Shown: positions 15,972 through 25,035 of the stretch, piece after piece
How the letters are laid out: every line of letters begins with the position of its first letter
Position numbering within the stretch: the first letter of the stretch is position 1
Source of the DNA: Methylacidiphilum sp.
GTDB taxonomy: Bacteria; Verrucomicrobiota; Verrucomicrobiia; CAIQCK01
Direction of reading: 5' to 3'
Assembly (NCBI GenBank): GCA_020718125.1
Contig: DYDC01000003.1
Coordinates: 1 to 33,542 of the forward strand
DNA: 33,542 nucleotides
Made by a program: the position numbers and the translations under genes
Notes under the pieces: generated by a model
Databases searched by the model: none
What the model was told of the DNA's origin: nothing
What the model saw: only the letters and a program-made list of their open reading frames with translations

Positions 15972-17321
15972 TCAGCCGGACGCGAGCGCCCGGACGATCT
16001 GTTTGAACCGCTCTCCGCGGTCTTCATAGTCGCGAAACATATCAAAGCTAGAGCACGCTGGCGAGAGCAATACCACGTCACCAGGGGCCGCCGCCCGCCG
16101 GGCCTGCTCCACCGCGTCCTGCAACGAGCCGGCCTTCACGCAACGCACCGCCGACGACCACGCGGCGGCCAGCTTGTCGCGCGTTTCGCCGATCAACACC
16201 GCCAGCTTCACCTTCCGCCGCAGCGTGTCGTTCAGCTCCGCAAAATCAAAACCCTTGTCCTTGCCGCCGGCGATCAACACCACCGCCTCGCGGAAACCCG
16301 CCAGCGCTTTCTCGACCGCGTCCACGTTGGTGGCCTTCGAGTCGTTCACATAGCGCACGCCGCCGATCTCCGCCACCAGTTCACAGCGGTGCGGCAGCGG
16401 CCGGCAATCCGCAATCGCCGCCCGCGCCGACGCCAGCGGCACACCAAAGGCCATCGCGGTTGCCAGCGCGGCCATGATGTTCTCCGCGTTATGCGGCCCG
16501 CGCAACCGCGTCGCCGTCATGTCGAGCAACTCGCCTTCGCCTTCGCCTGCGATCTTCGTGCCGTCCAACCAAAACGCGCAGCCCGGCCGATGGCTCCGCG
16601 CGCTGAACCACACCTGCCGCGGCCCATCCGGCCCGCGCAGCGCGGCAAACCTTCCGCGGCAATCCTCGTTGACCACCGCCCAGTCGTCCGCCCGCTGGTT
16701 GGCGAAGATCCGCTCCTTCGCCGCCGCATACTCGCGCAGCGACGGATAACGGTCGAGATGGTCCGGCGTCACGTTGAGCATCACGCTCACCCGCGGCCGG
16801 AACTGTTCGATGCGTTCCAATTGGAAAGAACTGACTTCGAGCACCGCCACGTCGAGCGGCTCGCCACGCGCCAGCAACTCGCAAAACGCCAGCCCGATGT
16901 TGCCCGCCGCTGTCGTCCGCTTGCCGCCAGCCTGCAACACCCGCGCGCACAACCCGGTGGTCGTCGTCTTCCCGTTGGTGCCCGTGACGGCCACGACCGG
17001 GCAGGCGCAAAAGCGGAAACCGAGCTCCAACTCGCTGATGATCGGAACGCGGGCCGCCTCCAACTCGCGAACAAGCGTGTTTTCCGGTGGAATTCCCGGA
17101 CTTAACACCACCAAGTCCGCTGCCAGCGGGGCCGGTCTTGTCACGCCCAACCGCACATCCACGCCCCGCTCGCGTAGCGACGACGCCACCGTTTGTAGGG
17201 CATCGCCGTCCGCATTGTCAACGGCGATGACGCGCGCGCCGCGGGCCGCCAGCAGCCTTGCCGCCGCCGCGCCGCTCCGGCCCAGGCCAAGCACCAACGC
17301 CGTTTGACCGTTCATATTCAT
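15972..17321 (-). CDS. murD: UDP-N-acetylmuramoyl-L-alanine--D-glutamate ligase
   Basis: MurD adds D-glutamate to UDP-MurNAc-L-Ala using ATP. The 449-residue protein has an N-terminal Rossmann-like domain (LVLGLGRSGAAAARLL, residues 9-24; LSPGIPP), the Mur-ligase ATP loop GTNGKTTTT (114-122), EVSSFQLE, NVTPDHLDRY, LRGPHNAEN, NDSKATN and the C-terminal LIAGGKDKG and LLSPACSSFDMFRDYEDRGERF motifs that mark MurD among Mur ligases. Two ATGs lie at 17319-17321 and 17313-17315; the choice changes the product by two residues. The start is three bases after the mraY stop. Length is normal and all motifs are present. Confidence 0.96.
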   Translation of the reverse strand: MNMNGQTALVLGLGRSGAAAARLLAARGARVIAVDNADGDALQTVASSLRERGVDVRLGVTRPAPLAADLVVLSPGIPPENTLVRELEAARVPIISELELGFRFCACPVVAVTGTNGKTTTTGLCARVLQAGGKRTTAAGNIGLAFCELLARGEPLDVAVLEVSSFQLERIEQFRPRVSVMLNVTPDHLDRYPSLREYAAAKERIFANQRADDWAVVNEDCRGRFAALRGPDGPRQVWFSARSHRPGCAFWLDGTKIAGEGEGELLDMTATRLRGPHNAENIMAALATAMAFGVPLASARAAIADCRPLPHRCELVAEIGGVRYVNDSKATNVDAVEKALAGFREAVVLIAGGKDKGFDFAELNDTLRRKVKLAVLIGETRDKLAAAWSSAVRCVKAGSLQDAVEQARRAAAPGDVVLLSPACSSFDMFRDYEDRGERFKQIVRALASG

Positions 17322-17324
17322 CGC

Positions 17325-18443
17325 TTATCGCAACTTCAAAGTGCCGACACCAATCAGCGCGAACACCAACGACAGAATCCAGAACCGCACCACGATCTTC
17401 GTCTCGTCCCAACCCTTCAGTTGAAAATGATAATGCAGCGGCGTCATCAGGAACACGCGCCGCCCCTCGCCGTAACGGCTTCGGGTCCACTTGAACCAGC
17501 TCGTCTGGATGATGACACTCGCCGCCTCGACGACAAAGATGCCGCCGATGATCACAAGCGCCAGCGGTTGTTGGATCAGCAGCGCGACAATCCCGATCAC
17601 GCCGCCGAGCGCCAGGGCGCCCGTGTCACCCATGAACACCTGCGCCGGATGACAGTTGAACCACAAAAACCCCATCCCCGCGCCGAACAACGCCGCGCAG
17701 AACACGGCAAGCTCGCCCGCGTTCTTTTGGTGCGGGATATGCAGATACTTCGCCAGCGCCGGCTGGTCCGCCACGTAGGCCATCACCGCCAGCGCCGCCG
17801 CGCACGAGATCGTGCAGCCGATGGCCAGACCGTCGAGGCCGTCGGTCAGGTTCACCGCGTTCGCGCTCGCAATGATGACCAGCTCGACCAAGACAATCGC
17901 CCACAGTCCCATGTCGGGGACAAGCGGCTTCTTGAGAAACGGCACCCACAACTCGCGCACAATCCTGTTCGTGTCGCTGTCGAGCCACAGCCACCCGCCG
18001 ACGATGAGGCCCAGCACCACCTGGCCCATCAACTTCTCCCAACTGCCAAGACCCTGGCGCACCTTCTTCCGCACCTTCAGGTAATCGTCAATCCAGCCGA
18101 GCGCCGCCAGCCACAGCAGGCAGAACAGCGTCAGCCACACAAAGTGGATTTTCGGGTTGACCCACAACACCGTCGTGACCGTCAACGCGATCACGATCAG
18201 GATGCCGCCCATCGAGGGGGTGGCGCTCTTGCCCTTGCGCAACTCCGCCAGCGTCTTCAAGTCCGCGTGGTCGCCCACGTGCTCGCCGTATTTCAACCGG
18301 CGCAGCCAGCGGATGACCATCGGACCCAGCACGACGCTGATCAGCATCGCCGTCACCGCCGCCATCACCGCGCGGAAGTTGACATAGCGGAAGACGTTCA
18401 GCGGCCCCATCCAGTCGCTGAGTTGGTGCAGGTAGTAGAACAT
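17325..18443 (-). CDS. mraY: Phospho-N-acetylmuramoyl-pentapeptide transferase MraY
   Basis: MraY transfers phospho-MurNAc-pentapeptide to undecaprenyl phosphate, giving lipid I. The 372-residue protein is polytopic (about ten helices) with PSMGG (residues 76-80), Asp119-Asp120 in IDDYLKVRKK, NLTDGLDGLA (198-207), FMGDTGALALGG with Asp273, and the cytoplasmic loop TPLHYHFQLKGW. In that loop the usual three-histidine motif reads His337-Tyr338-His339. The first and third His are kept, so activity is expected. The ATG at 18441-18443 begins four bases after the murF stop. This is the membrane step between MurF and MurG, and all partners are encoded in the same operon. Confidence 0.96.
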   Translation of the reverse strand: MFYYLHQLSDWMGPLNVFRYVNFRAVMAAVTAMLISVVLGPMVIRWLRRLKYGEHVGDHADLKTLAELRKGKSATPSMGGILIVIALTVTTVLWVNPKIHFVWLTLFCLLWLAALGWIDDYLKVRKKVRQGLGSWEKLMGQVVLGLIVGGWLWLDSDTNRIVRELWVPFLKKPLVPDMGLWAIVLVELVIIASANAVNLTDGLDGLAIGCTISCAAALAVMAYVADQPALAKYLHIPHQKNAGELAVFCAALFGAGMGFLWFNCHPAQVFMGDTGALALGGVIGIVALLIQQPLALVIIGGIFVVEAASVIIQTSWFKWTRSRYGEGRRVFLMTPLHYHFQLKGWDETKIVVRFWILSLVFALIGVGTLKLR

Positions 18444-18447
18444 GGCC

Positions 18448-19833
18448 CTATCGCGTCAGCGCCTCGATCAAAGGTTCCAGTGTCATCCCGCGCGACGCCT
18501 TCACCAGCACACAATCGCCCACCTTGAGCCGGCCGCCCAGCGCCGCCGCCGCGCCAGACACGTCCTCGCACTCGACTACCGCGCCGGTCGCCATGCCGCG
18601 CGCCCGCGCCGCCGACGCGATGAACCGCGCCTGCGGCCCGACCGTCACCAGCAACGCCAGGCCCGCAGCGGCGGCCTCGACGCCAATCTGCCGGTGCAAA
18701 GGCTCAACCTGCGCGCCCAACTCCAGCATGTCACCGAGCACCGCCACGCGCCGGCCCGCGCATGGCCACGCCGCCAGCGCGCGCAGCGCCGCGCGCATCG
18801 AGTCGGGGTTCGCGTTGTAGGCGTCGTCGATCCAGCGCACGCCGTTCACCGTCCTCACCTGCATCCGCATCGCTGGCAGCGCAATCCTCCCGAAGCCCGC
18901 CGCAATCTCGTCCGGCGCCAGGCCCATCTCGCGCGCCGCCGCCGCCGCCAGCAGCGCGTTGGAAATCCAATGGTCGCCGATGGCCGCCAGCTTCACCGGC
19001 ACGCGCGCGGCCACACCCGGCAACACCAGATCGAACGCGACGCCGTCCTCCCACCGCTGGATGTTCTCGGCGCGCACATCGGCCCCCGATGCCAGCCCGG
19101 CGGTGACAACGCGGGCCCGAGTCCGCCCTCGCAGGAACGGAGTCCATCGGTTGTCCGCATTGAGCACCGCCGCACCGTGGGCTGGCAAATTTTCGATCAC
19201 CGCCGCCTTCTCGCGCGCGACCGCGTCCTCGTCACCCATGCCTTCGAGGTGGGCCGGGCCGACGTTGGTGATGACGCCGACCTCCGCCGCGACCATCGCC
19301 GCCAGCGGCGCGAGTTCGCCGGGATGGTTCATGCCCATCTCGAACACGCCGGCCTGATGCGCCGGCTGGATGCGAAGAAGGCTCAGCGGCACGCCGATGT
19401 GGTTGTTCAGGTTGCCCTCGGTCTTGATCGTCTCGAACCGCCCGGCCAGCAGCGTCGCGATCATGTCCTTCGTGCTGGTCTTGCCGTTCGAGCCGGTGAC
19501 CGCGACGGTCCGGACCGGCATGCGTTGGCGGCAGGTCGCGGCGAACCGCTGGAGCGCCACCAGCGTGTCGTCCACTTCAATCAGCGGCAGCGCCAGCGAA
19601 CCGGGCGCTTTGCGCCGGTCGGAGACAATCGCCGCGACCGCGCCGCGCCGGGCGGCCGCTTCCAAACAGTCATGGCCGTCGAACCGCTCGCCGCGGAGCG
19701 CGACAAAGATCTCGCCGGGCCGGAGCTGCCGCGTGTCGCTGGAGACGCCGGTGAAGATCGCATCACTCATGGCGGTGCTCAGCTTTGCGCCGCAGGCGCG
19801 GATGGCGAAGGCGACGGTTCGGTTTTCTTGCAT
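18448..19833 (-). CDS. murF: UDP-MurNAc-tripeptide--D-alanyl-D-alanine ligase
   Basis: MurF attaches the D-Ala-D-Ala made by Ddl to the UDP-MurNAc-tripeptide. The 461-residue protein has the MurF N-terminal domain (SSDTRQLRPGEIFVALRGERFDGH in pieces, residues 31-54), the ATP loop GSNGKTST (114-121), EMGMNHPGEL, NVGPAHLEGMG, and the C-terminal DDAYNANPDSMRAAL that is typical of MurF, followed by VLGDMLELG. The ATG at 19831-19833 lies inside the end of murE (55-base overlap). This start keeps the complete first helix; a later ATG at Met22 would remove it. No Shine-Dalgarno motif is visible at the start, so translation is probably coupled to murE. Confidence 0.95.
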   Translation of the reverse strand: MQENRTVAFAIRACGAKLSTAMSDAIFTGVSSDTRQLRPGEIFVALRGERFDGHDCLEAAARRGAVAAIVSDRRKAPGSLALPLIEVDDTLVALQRFAATCRQRMPVRTVAVTGSNGKTSTKDMIATLLAGRFETIKTEGNLNNHIGVPLSLLRIQPAHQAGVFEMGMNHPGELAPLAAMVAAEVGVITNVGPAHLEGMGDEDAVAREKAAVIENLPAHGAAVLNADNRWTPFLRGRTRARVVTAGLASGADVRAENIQRWEDGVAFDLVLPGVAARVPVKLAAIGDHWISNALLAAAAAREMGLAPDEIAAGFGRIALPAMRMQVRTVNGVRWIDDAYNANPDSMRAALRALAAWPCAGRRVAVLGDMLELGAQVEPLHRQIGVEAAAAGLALLVTVGPQARFIASAARARGMATGAVVECEDVSGAAAALGGRLKVGDCVLVKASRGMTLEPLIEALTR

Positions 19834-21296
19834 TGTAGAAACTCACGCGCGACCTCGCGGTCGTCGAAGGAGATGACCGTGTCGGCAAATTCCTGGTAGG
19901 TTTCGTGGCCCTTGCCGGCGATGACCACGATGTCCTTAGGCTGGGCCAGGCTCAACGCGCGGCCAATGGCCTCGCGCCGGTCCACCAGCACCTCGTATTT
20001 CGACTGGCCGCCGGCCTGCGCGAGACCTTCCTCAATCTGCGAGATGATCGCGCGCGGCTCCTCCTTGCGCGGGTTGTCGGAGGTCACGACCGCGAAGTCG
20101 GCCAGTTCGCCCGCGACACGGCCCATGAGCGGGCGCTTCTTCGCGTCGCGGTTGCCGCCGCAACCGAAGCAGACCAGCAACCGCCCCTCCACCGTCTCGC
20201 GCAGCGTGGACAGCACGTTCTTCAGCGCGTCGTCGGTGTGCGCGTAGTCCACGAACACCTGGAACGGCTGGCCGCAGTCAATCCGTTCCAACCGGCCCGG
20301 CACCTGCGGCAGGCCGCGCAGCGCGCGGGCCATCACCGGCAGTTTCACACCGAGCGTGAGGCACGCGCCGACGGCGGCGAGCGTGTTGGAGACGTTGTAA
20401 CGGCCAAACAGGGGCAGCGTGATCTTCTCCGTGCCTTTCGGCGTCGCAACCTCAAACCGGAGACCGACGCAGTTGGTCTTGAGTTCCCGGACGCGAACCA
20501 TCGCGTCGCCGTGGGCGCCGTAGGTGAGCTTGGCGGCGCGCAACGGCATGGCGTCCAGTTCACGGCCCCGCGGGTCATCGAGGTTGATGACAGCCATGCC
20601 GATCTTGCCGTTGCTGGAGAGCGACTTGAAGAGGATCGTCTTCGCGTCGAAGTAGGCGTCCATCGTCTTGTGGTAATCGAGATGGTCCTGGGTGAGGTTG
20701 GTGAAGACGGCAACATCGAAATCAATGCCGAAGACGCGCTTCTGGACCAATGCGTGGCTGCTGACCTCCATGACGACCGCGCCGCAGTTCTGGCGCTGCA
20801 TCTGGAACATCATCTCGTTCAACTCGATCGCCTCGGGCGTGGTGCGCGCGGCGGGGATGACGCGCGAGCCGATCTCGTAGCGCACGGTGCCGATGAGGCC
20901 GGTCTTGATGCCGGCTTCTTCGAGGATGCGCTTGATCATGAAGGTGACCGTGGTCTTGCCGTTGGTGCCCGTGACGCCGATGACCTTCATCTTGCGATAC
21001 GGATAGGAGTAGAAATGGGCGGCGAGCCGCGCCATCGCCTCGCGCGCATCGGGCACGCAGATGACGGTGGCACGCTTGCTGGCGGGCGGCGCTTTCTCGA
21101 CGATGATCGCACCCGCGCCGCGTTGGACGGCCTGTTCGATGAACTGGTGGCCATTGCTGCGCGTGCCGGGCATCGCCACAAACACGCTGTCGGGCGTCAC
21201 ACGCCGCGAGTCGTAGTGGATCGCCAGGATTTCGCGGTCGAGCGGGCCGTCCACTTGAGCGCCGCTCAGGGCTTCCATAAGTTTATTGAGTCGCAT
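19779..21296 (-). CDS. murE: UDP-MurNAc-L-alanyl-D-glutamate ligase MurE, probably meso-diaminopimelate-adding
   Basis: MurE adds the third stem-peptide residue. The 505-residue product shows the N-terminal HYDSRRVTPDSVFVAMPG (27-44), the ATP loop TGTNGKTTV (109-117), EVSSHAL, NLTQDHLDYH, GRYNVSNTLAA, VDYAHTDDALKNVL, DNPR (407-410) and AGKGHET. The DNPR motif is characteristic of enzymes that use meso-diaminopimelate rather than lysine, which indicates a Gram-negative-type peptidoglycan. I chose ATG 21294-21296, which overlaps the ftsI end by 14 bases and fits the family N-terminus; an upstream start at 21353 would add 19 residues lying inside ftsI with no MurE similarity. The C-terminal 15 residues are a Pro/Ser-rich tail. 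Confidence 0.96.
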   Translation of the reverse strand: MRLNKLMEALSGAQVDGPLDREILAIHYDSRRVTPDSVFVAMPGTRSNGHQFIEQAVQRGAGAIIVEKAPPASKRATVICVPDAREAMARLAAHFYSYPYRKMKVIGVTGTNGKTTVTFMIKRILEEAGIKTGLIGTVRYEIGSRVIPAARTTPEAIELNEMMFQMQRQNCGAVVMEVSSHALVQKRVFGIDFDVAVFTNLTQDHLDYHKTMDAYFDAKTILFKSLSSNGKIGMAVINLDDPRGRELDAMPLRAAKLTYGAHGDAMVRVRELKTNCVGLRFEVATPKGTEKITLPLFGRYNVSNTLAAVGACLTLGVKLPVMARALRGLPQVPGRLERIDCGQPFQVFVDYAHTDDALKNVLSTLRETVEGRLLVCFGCGGNRDAKKRPLMGRVAGELADFAVVTSDNPRKEEPRAIISQIEEGLAQAGGQSKYEVLVDRREAIGRALSLAQPKDIVVIAGKGHETYQEFADTVISFDDREVAREFLQCKKTEPSPSPSAPAAQS

Positions 21297-23172
21297 GATG
21301 GGAGACCGCCAGCCGCGACGCGTTTGTATGGGCGCTCGCGGGCTGTCCGGCAATTTCGTTCACGGGATGGTCGGGCGGGATGCTCAGGTATTTCGCCGCT
21401 TTCTCCGCCACCGCCCGAAACACGGGCGCGGCGACTCTGCCGCCGTAGTAGGCGCCGTCCGGGTCGTTCGGGTTGTCCATGGAGATCAGGATGCACAGTT
21501 CCGGCTTGCGCGCCGGGAAGAAGCCGACGAAAGAGGAGTAGTATTTCTGAACATAGGCGCGGCCTTCGATCTTCTGCGCGGTGCCGGTCTTGCCGGCAAT
21601 CTCATAGCCCGGCACGGCCGCGTCGGTGCCCGTGCCACCCCGCTGCGTGACAGTGACCAGGGCGTCGGTCATCTGCGCGGCAGTCTCCGGCGTAATCACC
21701 TGGCGCACGATCATTGGCTGGAACCGTTCGACCGTCTGCCCCTCCTTGTTGAGCAGGGCGCTCACGATCATTGGTTTCATCAACCGGCCGCCGTTGGCGA
21801 TGGCGCACATCGAGGCGCACATCTGCAACGGGGTCACCGCGACTTCGTGGCCCATGGGGATGTGCGCGATGCTGATGGCCGACCATGCGTTGGGCTTGTA
21901 AACGATGCCATTGACTTCGCGCGGCAACTCGATGCCGGTCTTCTGACCGAAACCGAACGCGCGGATGTAGCGGTGCAGCCGATCCGCGCCGAGCCGGATG
22001 CCGACGCGGGCGGCCCCGACGTTGCTGGACTTGGTGATGATCATCATGACGCTGAGCACGCCGTAGCGGTGCGCGTCGTGGAGCGGGACTTTGCAATAGA
22101 CAAACGGCGAGGTGCAGTTGAAGGAATCCTCCAGCGTCACCGCGCGCTCGTTGATCGCGCCGGAGATGGTCACGATCTTGAAAGTCGAGCCAGGCTCGGC
22201 GACGTCCGCGACGCAGCGATTACGCAGGCGGTCCAGAACGGCCGTCTTCGATTCACCTGGAAGCAGTTTCCCGGGCGTGTTCGGATCGAATCCGGGCCGC
22301 ACCGCCATCGCGAGCACCTCGCCCGTGCGCGGACGCATGACAATACCGACGACCGAGTCGGGCCGGCGCAGCGCCATGGCCTTGTCCAACTCCTCCTCCA
22401 GCGCGCCCTGGATCAGTTGATTGACGGTGAGCTGCACATCGCAGCCGTCGTGCGGGAGGATGTTCTTGCGCTCGTATTGCGGCAACGGCCGGCCGCGCGC
22501 GTCCTTTTCCGTCATCAGCAGACCGTCGTAGCCGCGCAGGCGCTGCTCGAACTGCCGCTCGATGCCATCCACGCCGGCGTGGTCGTCCGTGACGCGGCCC
22601 AGCACGTGCGCGGCGAGCGACCCGTTGGGATAGACGCGCTGGAACTCGTCCTTGTAGTAGGCGTAGATCGCGTTGCGGCGCGCCTCGGAAAGCTTGGCGG
22701 TCTGCTTTCGCGGGAGTTTCTTCGGGTCAAGGCCGAAGTCGAGCCGCGCGATTTCGTTGGTGAGACGGTGATACACCGTCTCATCCACCTTGCGCGCCAG
22801 CACAACGTAATGGGTGTCGCGACTGAGCTTGCCCCAGATGGCACGCTCGTCCATGCCAAGCACCTCGGCAGTCTTGCGCACGATGGCCGGCGCGACGGGC
22901 GCCGGCAGATCGAGACTGCTGAGCAACAGCGGATCGGCAGCGACAATCTTTTTCGCCATGCTAATGGCCAGGATTTCTCCGCCCGCGCCGAGGATGCGGC
23001 CGCGGCGGCCCTCGACAACATAGGTGCGCAGGCGCTCCTTGACAGCCTCACTGGCCAGCCAGGAGCGTTTGGTGACCTGCAAATCCACGAGCCGCCAGCC
23101 AATGGCGCAGAAGCCCGCAAGCAGCACCACGGCCACCAGCGTGGCCTGCAAGCGATGTTTGGCCTGGATCAT
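21283..23172 (-). CDS. ftsI: Septal peptidoglycan transpeptidase FtsI (class B penicillin-binding protein)
   Basis: FtsI cross-links septal peptidoglycan with FtsW as its polymerase partner. The 629-residue protein has an N-terminal membrane helix (about residues 9-28), the dimerisation region with GRRGRI (55-60) and GVDGIERQFE (200-209), and a transpeptidase domain with the active-site Ser329 in EPGSTFK (SxxK, Lys332), the SxN motif S382-S383-N384, and KTG at 528-530. All catalytic motifs are intact. Its ATG (23170-23172) overlaps the ftsL stop as ATGA. The C-terminal 50 residues after the transpeptidase fold are polar and likely disordered; no PASTA domain is present. Confidence 0.96.
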   Translation of the reverse strand: MIQAKHRLQATLVAVVLLAGFCAIGWRLVDLQVTKRSWLASEAVKERLRTYVVEGRRGRILGAGGEILAISMAKKIVAADPLLLSSLDLPAPVAPAIVRKTAEVLGMDERAIWGKLSRDTHYVVLARKVDETVYHRLTNEIARLDFGLDPKKLPRKQTAKLSEARRNAIYAYYKDEFQRVYPNGSLAAHVLGRVTDDHAGVDGIERQFEQRLRGYDGLLMTEKDARGRPLPQYERKNILPHDGCDVQLTVNQLIQGALEEELDKAMALRRPDSVVGIVMRPRTGEVLAMAVRPGFDPNTPGKLLPGESKTAVLDRLRNRCVADVAEPGSTFKIVTISGAINERAVTLEDSFNCTSPFVYCKVPLHDAHRYGVLSVMMIITKSSNVGAARVGIRLGADRLHRYIRAFGFGQKTGIELPREVNGIVYKPNAWSAISIAHIPMGHEVAVTPLQMCASMCAIANGGRLMKPMIVSALLNKEGQTVERFQPMIVRQVITPETAAQMTDALVTVTQRGGTGTDAAVPGYEIAGKTGTAQKIEGRAYVQKYYSSFVGFFPARKPELCILISMDNPNDPDGAYYGGRVAAPVFRAVAEKAAKYLSIPPDHPVNEIAGQPASAHTNASRLAVSHHATQ

Positions 23173-23579
23173 TGCGTGCGGAACTGCGGCGAGGCCGCGG
23201 TGCGGCGTGTGTGGACGGCGGCCGAAGCGGCGGCAGTGCGCGCCGGCACGGGTTGGTAGTGGGCGGGCACCCGGATGATCTGGCTCTCGTAGGGAGTCAC
23301 GAGGCCGAGTTGCCAGGCGCGGTTTTTCGTGTCGAGCACCCGCGGCAGCTCAAGCTGCGCAATCTGGAGCGCAAGCCGGTGATTGTTGTCGGAGACCTCC
23401 TGCAATCGCGAACGGGACTGGTCAATGTCGCGGGCGAGCATCGCGTTCTGCGTGTGCTGCCAGACGCACAGCATCGCCCCGGCGGCAATCATGCCGAAAC
23501 CGGTGATCAGCTTCATCATCGGCCACAGCCGGACAGCGCCGCTCTCGCGACGGCGGTTGGATCGGGTCCAGGTCGGCAT
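23169..23579 (-). CDS. ftsL: FtsL-like divisome protein
   Basis: A 136-residue bitopic protein has a basic N-terminus (SNRRRES), one membrane helix (about residues 23-41) and a following coiled-coil stretch (about 45-78: ARDIDQSRSRLQEVSDNN and onward). This is the FtsL layout; sequence similarity in this family is low, so the call depends on topology and on position between rsmH and ftsI, where ftsL is nearly always found. FtsL pairs with FtsB-type proteins and FtsQ to activate FtsWI. The ATG at 23577-23579 is 13 bases after the rsmH stop. The C-terminal 35 residues are Ala/Arg/Thr-rich. Confidence 0.8.
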   Translation of the reverse strand: MPTWTRSNRRRESGAVRLWPMMKLITGFGMIAAGAMLCVWQHTQNAMLARDIDQSRSRLQEVSDNNHRLALQIAQLELPRVLDTKNRAWQLGLVTPYESQIIRVPAHYQPVPARTAAASAAVHTRRTAASPQFRTQ

Positions 23580-23592
23580 GACGGGTGGCTCC

Positions 23593-24543
23593 TTAGAGTT
23601 TCTCTGCAACGCGCAGCCGGGCGCTGCGCGCGCGGGGGTTGCGGGCAATCTCGTCGTCGGCAGCCATCATCGGCTTGCGCGTGACGAGGCTGAGTTGTCG
23701 GCGCTGGCCGCACCGGCATACCGGCAGTCCAGGCGGGCAGACGCAGTCGGCCGATTCGTGCCGCATGAAATCCTTCACGATGCGGTCTTCAAGCGAATGG
23801 AACGCGATGACGCCGATGCGCGCGCCAGACCTGCAGACCGTGAGCGCCGCCTCCAAACCGCAGTTCAGTTGCGCCAGCTCGTCATTGACCACGATCCGCA
23901 ACGCCTGAAACGCCTGCGTCGCGGGATGCAGACCGCGCCGGCCGCGGCCTTTCACACGCTCTATCAACTCCGCGAGCTGCCGCGTGCTCGTGATTGGCTG
24001 CCGCTCGCGCGCGCGCACAATCGCCGCCGCGAGTCGCTTGGCTGCCGGCTCCTCGCCATAGACTCGAAAAACGCGCGCCAACTCCTCATAGCTGGCCTCG
24101 CGCAGAATGTCCGCCGCCGTCCGTTCCAGCCGGCGATCCATCCGCATGTCGAGCAGGCCGTCCCGCTGGAAGCTGAACCCGCGCGCCGCCGCGTCGAACT
24201 GCCGCGACGACACGCCCAGATCAAGCAGCACGCCATCCACACCGCTGAGGTTTTCGCACGCCGTTTTCATTTCCGAAAAATTCGCCCTCACCAACCGCAC
24301 TCGCTCACCAAATCGCGCCAGCCGCTCCGCTGCCGCAGCCAGCGCTTCATCGTCAACGTCCATTCCGATCAACTTCCCGTCCGGCCCGGTCCGCTCCAAC
24401 AGCGCCTCGGCGTGGCCGCCACCACCGATCGTCCCGTCGAGGAATATCTTCCCCGGGGCCGGTTGCAGCGCCTCGACGACCTGGTCGAGCATCACCGGCG
24501 CGTGGTAGTGCGTCATGATCGCCGCGCACGCTGTTGTCTCCAT
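23593..24543 (-). CDS. rsmH: 16S rRNA (cytosine(1402)-N(4))-methyltransferase RsmH (MraW)
   Basis: RsmH methylates N4 of C1402 in 16S rRNA with SAM. The protein (316 residues from this start) shows HAPVMLDQVVEAL, the SAM motif DGTIGGGGHAE (36-46), MDVDDEAL (61-68), ANFSEM, GVLLDLGVSSRQFD, ALRIVVNDEL, VIAFHSLEDRIVKDFM, and a C-terminal region with four cysteines (CVCPPGLPVCRCG). NPRARSARLRVAEKL ends the chain as in the family. Start choice is uncertain: ATG 24541-24543 is used; ATG 24514-24516 gives the most family-like N-terminus (MTHYHAPVML); no candidate has a good ribosome binding site. It follows the small unknown gene by 37 bases. Confidence 0.94.
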   Translation of the reverse strand: METTACAAIMTHYHAPVMLDQVVEALQPAPGKIFLDGTIGGGGHAEALLERTGPDGKLIGMDVDDEALAAAAERLARFGERVRLVRANFSEMKTACENLSGVDGVLLDLGVSSRQFDAAARGFSFQRDGLLDMRMDRRLERTAADILREASYEELARVFRVYGEEPAAKRLAAAIVRARERQPITSTRQLAELIERVKGRGRRGLHPATQAFQALRIVVNDELAQLNCGLEAALTVCRSGARIGVIAFHSLEDRIVKDFMRHESADCVCPPGLPVCRCGQRRQLSLVTRKPMMAADDEIARNPRARSARLRVAEKL

Positions 24544-24580
24544 CAGTCGCCCGACACCGCGCACCCATGAAGCGGTATGT

Positions 24581-24922
24581 TCATGACTTCCGCGTCAGGC
24601 CCAAGAACCTGCCGGCCGCGGCCAGCCACGGATGTTTCAGCGACCGGCCACCGGCCGAGACGCGCTTGTGATGCTCCGCCGGAATGACATCCTCGTCGTC
24701 GAAGATGTCGCTCGATCCGGCGGCGCGGGAAAGAGACGCGCCCCGGTTCGGACCGCTCGCCACCGCCGGAGTTGGTGTGAGCGGCGCCACGAACCGAGGC
24801 GCGGATCGGCTAAATTGTGGGAACACAGGACCGTTCGGCAGCGCAAACCGCCGGCCGCGGTCGGTCATCTCGCGAACACTGTGGTTCGCACGCAAACAAC
24901 GCGCCAAGTTCAGAGCACTCAT
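24581..24922 (-). CDS. Small protein of unknown function between mraZ and rsmH
   Basis: I do not recognise this 113-residue protein. The case for a real gene is the start: the ATG at 24920-24922 is preceded by a near-perfect GGAGGAG (24927-24933), four bases away and one of the best ribosome binding sites in the operon. The frame also fills the space between mraZ and rsmH in the same direction. The frame is open further upstream (ATGs near 24970-24976), but those starts are less well placed. The product is basic and polar, with a Pro/Ala/Ser-rich middle (about 35-65), an acidic patch IFDDEDVIP (about 72-80), and a C-terminal helix ending HPWLAAAGRFLGLTRKS. There is no membrane helix or signal peptide. 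No function can be assigned; dcw co-transcription suggests a link to division or wall synthesis. Confidence 0.6.
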   Translation of the reverse strand: MSALNLARCLRANHSVREMTDRGRRFALPNGPVFPQFSRSAPRFVAPLTPTPAVASGPNRGASLSRAAGSSDIFDDEDVIPAEHHKRVSAGGRSLKHPWLAAAGRFLGLTRKS

Positions 24923-25035
24923 GTGGCTCCTCCAGATTCTTCGTCGCTGCGAAAACGTCAGCAACGTCATGTTCATCCTTCTTCCAACTGCCGCCCGCGC
25001 GTCGCCGGCCCTGTCCGGCCTGCCCGGGCACCGCG

